From NCBI GenBank assembly GCA_029240475.1, contig JAREAF010000071.1:1-9785 (forward strand): a stretch of DNA of 9,785 nt, given 5' to 3'. A program made the translations under genes and the position numbers. This stretch comes from Rhodospirillales bacterium (GTDB taxonomy: Bacteria; Pseudomonadota; Alphaproteobacteria; JAREAF01). Below are positions 1 through 6,262 of the stretch, in pieces. The notes below the pieces were generated by a model, which searched no databases, was not told the DNA's origin, and saw nothing but the letters and a program-made list of their open reading frames with translations. Each line of letters begins with the position of its first letter. Position 1 is the stretch's first letter.

Positions 1-1116
1 ATGGCGGCGCGGCGGGTCGTGCTGAAGATCGGCTCGGCCTTGCTGGTGGCGGAGGACGGCGAGATCCGTCGCGCCTGGCTCGACCGGCTGGTCGACGATG
101 CCGCCCGGCTGCGCCGGCGCGGCCAGGAGCTGATTATCGTCACCTCCGGCGCGATCGCGGTCGGCCGCCGCCATCTCGGGCTCACGCAGAAGAGCCTGAA
201 GCTCGAGGAGAAGCAGGCCGCCGCCGCGACGGGCCAGATCCGCCTTGCCCATGCCTATCAGGAAACCTTGGCGCGGCACGAGATCACGGTGGCGCAGGTG
301 CTGCTGACGCTCGAGGACACCGAGGAGCGGCGGCGGCACCTCAATGCGCGCTCGACGCTAGCGACGCTGATCGGCATGGGCTGCGTGCCGGTGATCAACG
401 AGAACGACACCGTCGCCACCTCCGAGATCCGCTTCGGCGACAACGACCGGCTCGCCGCGCGCGTCGCCGCGATGATCACCGCCGACACGCTCGTGCTGTT
501 GTCCGACATCGACGGGCTCTACACCGCCGATCCCAAGCGCGATGCGGAGGCACGACACCTGCCCGAGGTGCGCCAGCTCACGCCCGAGATCGAGGCGATG
601 GCGGGCGAGGCGCCGCCCGGCTATTCGTCCGGCGGGATGGTCACGAAACTCGCCGCCGCGCGCATCGCTGTCGGCGCGGGCTGCCGCATGGCCATCGCCA
701 ACGGCCGGCGGATGAACCCGCTGAAGGCGCTGGCCGACGGCGCGACGGCGACCTGGTTCCTGCCCGCCTCCGAGCCGCGCACCGCGCGCAAGGCCTGGAT
801 CGCCGGCTCGCTCAAGCCCATGGGCGAGCTCACCGTCGATGACGGCGCCGCCGTTGCGCTCGCCGCCGGCCGCAGCCTGCTGCCCGCCGGCGTGGTCGCC
901 GTCGCCGGCCGCTTTGAGCGCGGCGATCTCGTGCGGGTGCTGAACCGCGCGGGGCAGGAGCTCGCGCGCGGGCTCGCCGCCTATTCGGCCGCCGACGCCA
1001 AGCGCATCGCCCGACACAAGAGCCGCGAGATCGAGGCCCTTCTCGGCTATCGCGGCCGCGACGAGATGATCCATCGCGACGATCTGGTGGTCACTGCAAC
1101 CGAGCCCGCGACGTGA
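1..1116 (+). CDS. proB: Glutamate 5-kinase (gamma-glutamyl kinase)
   Basis: ProB phosphorylates L-glutamate with ATP to L-glutamyl 5-phosphate, the first and usually proline-inhibited step of cytosolic proline synthesis. The 371 residues match the two-domain form (E. coli ProB is 367 aa). The amino-acid kinase domain, about residues 4-260, shows VVLKIGSALL (6-15), IIVTSGAIAVG (45-55), NENDTV (133-138), FGDND (145-149), SDIDGLYTADP (168-178) and GGMVTKLAAA (211-220). A PUA domain follows at about 275-350. The first ATG is the first base of the window, so upstream sequence is invisible. Relatives often carry a few more N-terminal residues, so the true start could lie before the window. The stop at 1114-1116 is 10 bases before the next gene, which suggests cotranscription. 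proA, the next enzyme in the pathway, is not adjacent but one gene further on. Confidence 0.96.
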   Translation: MAARRVVLKIGSALLVAEDGEIRRAWLDRLVDDAARLRRRGQELIIVTSGAIAVGRRHLGLTQKSLKLEEKQAAAATGQIRLAHAYQETLARHEITVAQVLLTLEDTEERRRHLNARSTLATLIGMGCVPVINENDTVATSEIRFGDNDRLAARVAAMITADTLVLLSDIDGLYTADPKRDAEARHLPEVRQLTPEIEAMAGEAPPGYSSGGMVTKLAAARIAVGAGCRMAIANGRRMNPLKALADGATATWFLPASEPRTARKAWIAGSLKPMGELTVDDGAAVALAAGRSLLPAGVVAVAGRFERGDLVRVLNRAGQELARGLAAYSAADAKRIARHKSREIEALLGYRGRDEMIHRDDLVVTATEPAT

Positions 1117-1126
1117 GGGACGCGCC

Positions 1127-1786
1127 ATGCCCCGCCTGATCGATCTCAGCCATAGTGTCGAGCACGGCATGGTCACCTATAAGGGCCTGCCGGCGCCGAT
1201 CGTCTGCGATTTCCTGTCGCGCGAGGACTCCAAGCGCATCTATGCGCCCGGCACCGAGTTCCATATCGGAAAGATTGAGATGGTGGCGAACACCGGCACC
1301 TATCTCGACGCGCCCTTCCACCGCTATGCCGACGGCAAGGACCTCTCCGAGCTGCCGCTGGAGAGCGTCGCCGATCTCGACGCCATTGCCGTGCGCGCGC
1401 CGACCGAGGCCGGCCGCGCGATCGGGCCGGAGGCGTTCGGCGGCCGCGATCTCCGCGGCAAGGCGGTGCTGGTGCATACCGGCTGGTCGCGGCACTGGCG
1501 GACGGAGCGCTATTTCGACGGGCACCCCTATCTCACCGGCGAGGCGGCCGCGCTTCTGCGGGACGAAGGCGCGGCGCTGGTCGGAATCGACAGCCTCAAC
1601 ATCGACGACATCTCCGGCGGCGAGCGGCCGGTCCATTCGACCCTGCTGCGGGCCGACATCCCGATCGTCGAGCACATCACCAACCTGGACCAAGTGCCGG
1701 AGGCGGGCTTCCGCTTTCATGCGGTGCCGGTGAAGGTGAAGAAATTCGGCACCTTCCCGGTGCGCGCCTTCGCCCTTCTTCTCTAA
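1127..1786 (+). CDS. Cyclase-family (PF04199, KynB-like fold) protein
   Basis: This 219-aa protein belongs to the cyclase / kynurenine-formamidase-like family of metal-dependent hydrolases. Family features seen are the N-terminal LIDLSHSVEHGM (4-15), the core motif region VANTGTYLDAPFH (53-65), the LVGIDSLNIDD strand (151-161), H170-x-x-L-L, and PIVEHITNLDQVP (179-191). The usual HxGTHxDxPxH metal motif reads N55-x-G-T-Y59-x-D61-x-P-x-H65, so two of the histidines expected to bind metal are replaced while Asp61 and His65 remain. I recall this Asn/Tyr form from other cyclase-family proteins, but its substrate is not known to me, so no symbol is given. The ATG follows a GAGGGA ribosome site overlapping the proB stop. 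It probably shares the proB transcript. A link to proline synthesis is only suggested by position. Confidence 0.88.
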   Translation: MPRLIDLSHSVEHGMVTYKGLPAPIVCDFLSREDSKRIYAPGTEFHIGKIEMVANTGTYLDAPFHRYADGKDLSELPLESVADLDAIAVRAPTEAGRAIGPEAFGGRDLRGKAVLVHTGWSRHWRTERYFDGHPYLTGEAAALLRDEGAALVGIDSLNIDDISGGERPVHSTLLRADIPIVEHITNLDQVPEAGFRFHAVPVKVKKFGTFPVRAFALLL

Positions 1787-1805
1787 GGAGTAGGCGGGAA
1801 AGCCC

Positions 1806-1840
1806 GTGAAAAGCCCCTTTGGCTCGGCTAGGGTGGCGGC
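1806..1840 (+). promoter_or_regulatory. Possible promoter immediately before proA
   Basis: In the 54-base gap before proA, GTGAAA (1806-1811) and TAGGGT (1829-1834) stand 17 bases apart, resembling weak -35 and -10 boxes (4/6 and 3/6 matches to TTGACA and TATAAT). The -10-like box ends 6 bases before the proA ATG, so a transcript would begin at or next to the start codon. AGGGTGG could alternatively act as a poor ribosome site. The boxes are weak, and readthrough from proB is equally possible. Confidence 0.3.
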
Positions 1841-3124
1841 ATGAGCGCGCTCAAGCCCACGAGCGGCACCGACATCGACCGCATGGTCCGGCGCCTGGCC
1901 GAGGAGGCCAAGGCGGCCGCGGCCGTGCTCGCCCTCGCCTCGACCGCGGCGAAGAACAAGGCCCTGACCGAAGCGGCCGCGGCGGTTCGGCGGCGCTCGG
2001 CCGAGATCCTTGGAGCCAACCGGCGCGACCTGGAAGCGGCCGAGGCGAAGGGCCTCAGCGCCGCTTTCCGCGACCGGCTCGCGCTCGACGGCAAGCGCGT
2101 GGAGGCGATCGCGCGGGGGCTGGAGGAGGTCGCCGCGCAGCCCGACCCGATCGGCACCGAGCTGGCGCGCTGGACGCGGCCCAACGGGCTCGACATCGCG
2201 CGGATCCGCGTGCCCTTGGGCGTGATCGGCATCATCTTCGAATCGCGGCCGAACGTGACGGCGGACGCCGGCGGGCTCTGCCTGAAATCGGGCAATGCGG
2301 CGATCCTGCGCGGCGGCAGCGAGAGCCTCCATTCCGCGCGCGCCATCCATGCCGCGCTGGCCGACGGCCTGCGGGTCGCGGGCCTGCCGGCGGAGTCGAT
2401 CCAGCTCATCCCGACCACCGATCGCGCTGCGGTCGGTGCGCTCCTAAAGCTCGACGACCTGCTCGACGTGATCGTGCCGCGCGGCGGGCGGGCTCTGATC
2501 GAGCGCGTCGCCGCCGAGAGCCGCATCCCGGTCCTCAAGCATCTTGACGGCATCTGCCACACCTATGTGGACGGCGCCGCCGACCTCGACATGGCGCGCA
2601 AGATCGTCCTCAACGCCAAGATGCGGCGGACCGGCATCTGCGGGGCGACCGAGACCCTGCTCGTCGACCGCCGCGCCGCCAAGACGCACCTGAACGCCCT
2701 GATCGACGACCTGATCGCGGCGGGGTGCGAGCTGCGCGGCGATGCCGAGACCCGCGCCCTCGACCCGCGGGTCAAGGAGGCGCGCCCGGAAGACTGGGAC
2801 ACCGAATATCTGGACGCCATCCTCGCGGTCCGGGTCGTGGACGGGGTCGAGGAGGCGATCGACCACATCGCGCGGCACGGCTCCAAGCACACCGAGGCGA
2901 TCGTGACCGAGGACTCCGCGGCCGCCGAGCGGTTCCTTTCCGCGGTCGATGCCGGGATCGTGATGGTCAATGCCTCCACCCAGTTCGCCGACGGCGGCGA
3001 GTTCGGCATGGGCGCCGAAATCGGCATCTCCACCGGCAAGCTCCATGCACGAGGGCCGGTCGGGGCCGAGCAGCTCACCAGCATCAAATATGTCGTCCGC
3101 GGGACGGGTCAGGTTCGTCCCTAG
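1841..3124 (+). CDS. proA: Glutamate-5-semialdehyde dehydrogenase (gamma-glutamyl phosphate reductase)
   Basis: ProA reduces L-glutamyl 5-phosphate with NADPH to glutamate 5-semialdehyde, the second step of proline synthesis. Its substrate is labile and comes from ProB. The protein has 427 residues (E. coli ProA has 417) and the aldehyde-dehydrogenase fold. Visible signatures are RVPLGVIGIIFESRPNVT (123-140), LKSGNAAILRGGSE (148-161), IVPRGGRALI (211-220), the catalytic cysteine Cys267 in MRRTGICGATE (261-271), and the C-terminal FGMGAEIGISTGKLHARGP (388-406). The ATG at 1841 gives the expected N-terminus. There is no strong purine-rich ribosome site before it, only AGGGTGG. Its 3' end overlaps the likely nadD start by 35 bases. 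The cyclase-family gene separates it from proB. Confidence 0.97.
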   Translation: MSALKPTSGTDIDRMVRRLAEEAKAAAAVLALASTAAKNKALTEAAAAVRRRSAEILGANRRDLEAAEAKGLSAAFRDRLALDGKRVEAIARGLEEVAAQPDPIGTELARWTRPNGLDIARIRVPLGVIGIIFESRPNVTADAGGLCLKSGNAAILRGGSESLHSARAIHAALADGLRVAGLPAESIQLIPTTDRAAVGALLKLDDLLDVIVPRGGRALIERVAAESRIPVLKHLDGICHTYVDGAADLDMARKIVLNAKMRRTGICGATETLLVDRRAAKTHLNALIDDLIAAGCELRGDAETRALDPRVKEARPEDWDTEYLDAILAVRVVDGVEEAIDHIARHGSKHTEAIVTEDSAAAERFLSAVDAGIVMVNASTQFADGGEFGMGAEIGISTGKLHARGPVGAEQLTSIKYVVRGTGQVRP

Positions 3125-3728
3125 CGGGCGCCCCAGGGCCCGCCTCGCCCCCCGCCGGGTCGGGATTCTGGGCGGCTCATTCAATCCGGCGCATGAGGGG
3201 CACCTCGAAATCAGCCGTACGGCCCTCCGCCGGTTAGGCCTCGACGAGGTCTGGTGGCTGGTCTCCCCCCAGAATCCCCTGAAGCCGGTGGCCGGCATGG
3301 CCTCCCTGGAGGAGCGCGTACGCAGCGCCCGTACGCTCGCCCGCGACCCCAGGATACGGGTCACGGCGATGGAGCAGGACCTGCGTACGCGCTATACGGC
3401 GGACACGCTCGCGGCCCTGCAGCGCCGTTTCCCGAAGGTCCGGTTCGTCTGGCTCATGGGCGCCGATAACCTTTCCGATATCTCCCGATGGGAGCGCTGG
3501 ACCCAAATCTTTCACGGGATGCCGGTTGCGGTCCTGGCGCGGCCTACCTATTCTCTTAAGTCATTGGCCGCGAAGGCGGCCCGGCGTTTCGGCCGGTTTC
3601 GCATCCCCGAGAAGGCGGCGCGGACCTTGCCGGAACGGCGGCCACCTGCCTGGGTGTTTGTGGTCGGGCGCTTGAACCCGCTCTCGGCCACCGCCATCCG
3701 GCAGGCCCGGGGCAGCAAACGGAGGTGA
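3090..3728 (+). CDS. nadD: Nicotinate-nucleotide adenylyltransferase
   Basis: NadD transfers AMP from ATP to nicotinate mononucleotide to form NaAD, the penultimate step of NAD synthesis. From ATG 3090 the product is 212 aa, close to E. coli NadD (213). The nucleotidyltransferase signature GGSFNPAHEGH lies at 28-38, WLMGADNL at 121-128, and the C-terminal NPLSATAIR (196-204) corresponds to the family's ISSTxIR-type motif. The open frame extends back to 2970, but that stretch is the proA C-terminus read in another frame. ATG 3090 is the only plausible start between it and the first core residue, because no GTG or TTG occurs there. This start overlaps proA by 35 bases without a clear ribosome site, which suggests translational coupling. 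Codon use is less GC-biased than in proA, with TTA, GTA and ATA codons. Its TGA lies inside the rsfS ribosome-binding site. Confidence 0.92.
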   Translation: MSSAGRVRFVPSGRPRARLAPRRVGILGGSFNPAHEGHLEISRTALRRLGLDEVWWLVSPQNPLKPVAGMASLEERVRSARTLARDPRIRVTAMEQDLRTRYTADTLAALQRRFPKVRFVWLMGADNLSDISRWERWTQIFHGMPVAVLARPTYSLKSLAAKAARRFGRFRIPEKAARTLPERRPPAWVFVVGRLNPLSATAIRQARGSKRR

Positions 3729-3731
3729 TCC
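3721..3731 (+). promoter_or_regulatory. Exceptionally long Shine-Dalgarno for rsfS
   Basis: GGAGGTGATCC is an 11-base perfect complement of the usual bacterial 16S rRNA 3' end (GGATCACCTCC). The GGAGG core ends 6 bases before the ATA at 3732, which is normal spacing. The nadD stop codon TGA (3726-3728) is embedded in it, so ribosomes finishing nadD stop on top of this site. No ATG, GTG or TTG occurs at a suitable distance downstream, so this site decides the rsfS start. Confidence 0.85.
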
Positions 3732-4115
3732 ATAGCAAGTCGCAGGCGGTTCGGAGATTCCGCTGAAAATCTCGTCTCTCTGATCACGTCTTCCCTCGAA
3801 GACGACAAGGATGACGACATCGTCGTCATCGACCTTCACGGCAAAACCAGCATCGCCGATTCCATGATCATCGCGTCGGGGCGCTCGACGCGGCAGGTCG
3901 GCGCCATGGCCGAGCACCTCGCGCAGAAGCTCAAGGAGGCGGGCGCCTCCCGTGTTTCCGTCGAGGGCATGCCGCAATGCGACTGGGTGCTGATCGACGG
4001 CGGCGACGTCATCGTCCATCTGTTCCGGCCCGAAATCCGCAGCTTCTACAATCTCGAGAAGATGTGGGGAGAGGCCTTGCCGGAAGCCGGCGAGCGGCCC
4101 GCGGCCTTCGGGTGA
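3732..4115 (+). CDS. rsfS: Ribosomal silencing factor RsfS, probable ATA start
   Basis: RsfS (Iojap/DUF143 family) binds uL14 on the 50S subunit and blocks joining with 30S, lowering translation in starvation. The only in-frame ATG (3864) would remove the first strand of the domain. The conserved sequence continues upstream as ENLVSLITSSLEDDKDDDIV, and the frame is open back to the nadD TGA at 3726. That stretch holds no ATG, GTG or TTG; the candidates are ATA 3732, CTG 3780 and ATC 3783. ATA follows an 11-base Shine-Dalgarno at ideal spacing and gives 127 aa with a typical N-terminus, so I choose it. Conserved IIASGRSTRQVG (46-57), CDWVLIDGGDVIVHLF (83-98) and YNLEKMW (106-112) are intact. 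The product is certain; the start is inferred. A sequencing error (ATG read as ATA) or readthrough of the nadD stop are alternatives. Confidence 0.88.
   Translation: MASRRRFGDSAENLVSLITSSLEDDKDDDIVVIDLHGKTSIADSMIIASGRSTRQVGAMAEHLAQKLKEAGASRVSVEGMPQCDWVLIDGGDVIVHLFRPEIRSFYNLEKMWGEALPEAGERPAAFG
3787..3830 (+). other. Two tandem perfect hairpins inside early rsfS
   Basis: Arms CGTCTTC (3787-3793) and GAAGACG (3798-3804) pair perfectly around a 4-base loop. Five bases on, GATGACGAC (3810-3818) and GTCGTCATC (3822-3830) form a 9-bp stem around a 3-base loop. They lie about 55-100 bases after the proposed ATA start and encode the SSLEDDK...DDDIVVI stretch. They may structure the mRNA or simply follow from Asp, Val and Ile codon choice. 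Confidence 0.5.
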
Positions 4116-4155
4116 CCGCGGCTCCGGCGCCGCCACGACTCGGGCGCCCGCCGCC

Positions 4156-4629
4156 GTGAAGCTGGGACTGGTGGCCGTCGGCCGGCTGAAGGCCGGGCCG
4201 TTGCCCACGCTGTTCCAGGACTATGCGCGCCGCCTCGCCTGGCCGCTGACGGTCGTCGAGGTGGACGAGCGCCGGCCTTTGCCCGCGGCCGAGCTGAAGG
4301 AGCGCGAGGGCGCGCTCATCCTCCAGGCGCTCGAGAAGGATTTCCGGAAGACATGGAGCCCGGCCGTCGTGGCGCTCGATGAGCGCGGCGCCGCGCTGGA
4401 CAGCATGGGTTTAGCCCAGCGTCTCGCGCGCTGGCGCGACGCGGGCGCCGATCCGGTGTTCGTGATCGGCGGCGCGGACGGGCTTTCCTCCGCGGTGCTG
4501 GAGCGCGCGGATCTGAGGCTCTCACTCGGGCCCATGACCTGGCCCCACCAGCTGGTGCGGGTGATGCTGGCCGAGCAGCTGTTCCGGGCGCAGTCGATTC
4601 TCGCGGGTCATCCCTATCATCGGGAGTGA
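4156..4629 (+). CDS. rlmH: 23S rRNA pseudouridine-1915 N3-methyltransferase
   Basis: RlmH is a SPOUT-class methyltransferase that uses S-adenosylmethionine to methylate pseudouridine 1915 in helix 69 of 23S rRNA in assembled 70S ribosomes. The 157 aa agree with the family (E. coli 155). The start MKLGLVAVGRLK matches the usual beginning. The SAM-binding trefoil-knot motif is VIGGADGLS (103-111), followed by LTLPHPL-like GPMTWPHQLVRVMLAEQLFRA (125-145) and the invariant C-terminus HPYHRE (152-157). The start codon is GTG, as no ATG lies nearby in frame. It has no recognisable ribosome site in the 40-base GC-only-looking gap after rsfS, so initiation is either coupled or independent of Shine-Dalgarno pairing. 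The nadD-rsfS-rlmH order is widely conserved in bacteria. Confidence 0.96.
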   Translation: MKLGLVAVGRLKAGPLPTLFQDYARRLAWPLTVVEVDERRPLPAAELKEREGALILQALEKDFRKTWSPAVVALDERGAALDSMGLAQRLARWRDAGADPVFVIGGADGLSSAVLERADLRLSLGPMTWPHQLVRVMLAEQLFRAQSILAGHPYHRE

Positions 4630-4636
4630 ATGGTCT

Positions 4637-4675
4637 CTTGGCCTCGAACCGCCCCCTCCTCTATATAGCTCTGCC
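4637..4675 (+). promoter_or_regulatory. Likely promoter of gpmI, giving a leaderless mRNA
   Basis: CTTGGC (4637-4642) and CTATAT (4661-4666), separated by 18 bases, closely match the alphaproteobacterial housekeeping consensus CTTGAC-N17-CTATAT (5/6 and 6/6). TATATA (4662-4667) ends 8 bases before the gpmI ATG at 4676, so the transcript should start at or within a base or two of the start codon. The CTCTGCC between them has no ribosome-binding purines, which fits leaderless translation. Confidence 0.6.
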
Positions 4676-6262
4676 ATGACAGATGGGACCCAGCGGCCCC
4701 GGCCGGTCGTGCTCTGCATCCTGGACGGCTGGGGCGCGCGCGAGGACGGACCCGACAACGCCATCGCGCTGGCCCGCAAGCCCAATTGGGACCGCTTCCG
4801 CGCGAGCGCGCCCTATGCGCTGCTCGACGCCTCCGAGCACGAGGTCGGCCTGCCGGCCGGCCAGATGGGCAATTCGGAAGTCGGCCACATGAATATCGGC
4901 GGCGGGCGGGTGGTCCTGCAGGACCTGCCCCGCATCGACCGTTCGATCGAGGACGGATCGCTGGCGCGCAACCCGGCGCTGGCCGACGCAATCGCCAGGC
5001 TCAAATCCAGTGGCGGCGTTTGCCACCTGATGGGCCTGCTCTCGCCGGGCGGGGTTCATTCTCACCAGGGGCACTTGGCCGCGCTCGCGAACATGATCGC
5101 CGCCGCCGGCGTGCCGGTGCGCGTCCACGCCTTCCTCGACGGGCGCGACACGCCGCCCTCGAGCGCGCGCGGCTATCTCGAGCAGTTCCTCGCCGACACC
5201 GCGGCGGCGGGTCCGCTTTCCACCATCGCCACGGTGTCCGGGCGCTATTACGCGATGGACCGGGACAAGCGCTGGGAGCGCGTCGCCCTCGCCTACCGCG
5301 CCCTCGTCGATGCCGAGGGCGAGCGCGCGCGCGATGCCCTCTCGGCGGTGGATGCGGCCTATGCGCGCGGCGAGAGCGACGAGTTCGTCAAGCCGACCGT
5401 CGTCGGCGGCTATGCCGGCATGAAGGATGGCGACGGCGTGCTGATGGCGAATTTCCGCGCCGACCGCGCGCGCGAGATCCTGCTGGCGCTGTTCGATCCG
5501 GAATTCACCGGCTTTCCGCGCGACCGCACTCTGCTCTTCGCCGCCGCGCTCGGCATCGTGGAATATTCAGAGCGGCTTAACCGTTTCCTCGGCATGCTGT
5601 TCGGCCCGCAAGACATGGCCGACACTCTGGGCGAGGTCGTGGCGAAGGCCGGCCTCAAGCAGCTGCGCATCGCGGAGACGGAGAAATACGCCCACGTCAC
5701 CTTCTTCTTCAATGGCGGGGAGGAGCGCGAGTTCCCCGGCGAGACGCGCATCATGGTGCCCTCGCCCAAGGTCGCCACTTACGACATGAAGCCCGAGATG
5801 TCGGCCTTTGAGGTCACCGACCGGCTGGTCGAGGCGATCCAATCCGGCGCCTTCGATCTCATCGTGGTGAACTACGCCAACACCGACATGGTCGGGCATA
5901 CCGGCGATCTCGGCGCGGCCGTGAAGGCGGTGGAGGCGGTCGATGCCTGCCTCGGCCGCCTCGCCGATGCGGTCGGCCGCGCGGGCGGCGTGCTCCTCAT
6001 CACCTCCGACCACGGCAATGCCGAGATGATGCAGGACACGAGCACCGGCCAGGCGCACACGGCGCACACGCTCAACCGCGTGCCGGTCATGATGGTCCAT
6101 GCGCCGGCGAAGGGCGTGCGGCTGAGAGATGGCCGGCTCGCCGACATCGCTCCGACGGTGCTCAGCCTTCTCGGCCTGCCTCAGCCCGAGGCGATGACCG
6201 GACGCTCGCTGATCGAGGGGGAGAGCAGCGCAAGTGTGGCAGCGCGCCGCGCGCGGGCCTAG
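4676..6262 (+). CDS. gpmI: 2,3-bisphosphoglycerate-independent phosphoglycerate mutase
   Basis: GpmI interconverts 3- and 2-phosphoglycerate in glycolysis and gluconeogenesis with a phosphoserine intermediate and Mn2+. The 528 residues are the usual length. The phosphatase domain shows LDGWG (16-20, metal Asp17) and QMGNSEVGHMNIGGGR (63-78) with nucleophile Ser67. The phosphotransferase domain carries DGRD (155-158), SGRYYAMDRD (188-197) and FRADRAR (260-266). The C-terminal part returns to the metal site with KYAHVTFFFNGG (337-348), Asp404 and His408, SDHGNAEM (444-451) and His461. All catalytic residues look intact. A promoter-like element lies directly upstream and no ribosome site is visible, so a leaderless mRNA is likely. 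The last 29 bases overlap the start of envC. Confidence 0.97.
   Translation: MTDGTQRPRPVVLCILDGWGAREDGPDNAIALARKPNWDRFRASAPYALLDASEHEVGLPAGQMGNSEVGHMNIGGGRVVLQDLPRIDRSIEDGSLARNPALADAIARLKSSGGVCHLMGLLSPGGVHSHQGHLAALANMIAAAGVPVRVHAFLDGRDTPPSSARGYLEQFLADTAAAGPLSTIATVSGRYYAMDRDKRWERVALAYRALVDAEGERARDALSAVDAAYARGESDEFVKPTVVGGYAGMKDGDGVLMANFRADRAREILLALFDPEFTGFPRDRTLLFAAALGIVEYSERLNRFLGMLFGPQDMADTLGEVVAKAGLKQLRIAETEKYAHVTFFFNGGEEREFPGETRIMVPSPKVATYDMKPEMSAFEVTDRLVEAIQSGAFDLIVVNYANTDMVGHTGDLGAAVKAVEAVDACLGRLADAVGRAGGVLLITSDHGNAEMMQDTSTGQAHTAHTLNRVPVMMVHAPAKGVRLRDGRLADIAPTVLSLLGLPQPEAMTGRSLIEGESSASVAARRARA

Noticed and set aside
1794..1807. Small CGGG-AAAG-CCCG hairpin after the cyclase gene as a terminator
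   Set aside because: The stem is only 4 bp and is not followed by a T-run, so intrinsic termination is not supported.
1091..2350. Long reverse-strand open frame (419 codons) opposite the cyclase and proA genes, and others like it elsewhere
   Set aside because: Very GC-rich genes routinely leave open antisense frames. The translations are low-complexity Arg/Ala/Gly/Asp-rich strings with no recognisable motif, and they lie opposite clear genes.
3214..3390. Four GTAC-centred palindromes (GCCGTACGGC, GCGTACGC and similar) in nadD
   Set aside because: They are irregularly spaced inside coding sequence and explained by Arg-Thr and Val-Arg codons; there is no operator-like arrangement.
3864..4115. 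rsfS starting at ATG 3864 (83 aa)
   Set aside because: This drops conserved N-terminal family sequence (ENLVSLITSSLEDDK and the IVVIDLHGK strand) and leaves the strong ribosome site at 3721 without a purpose.
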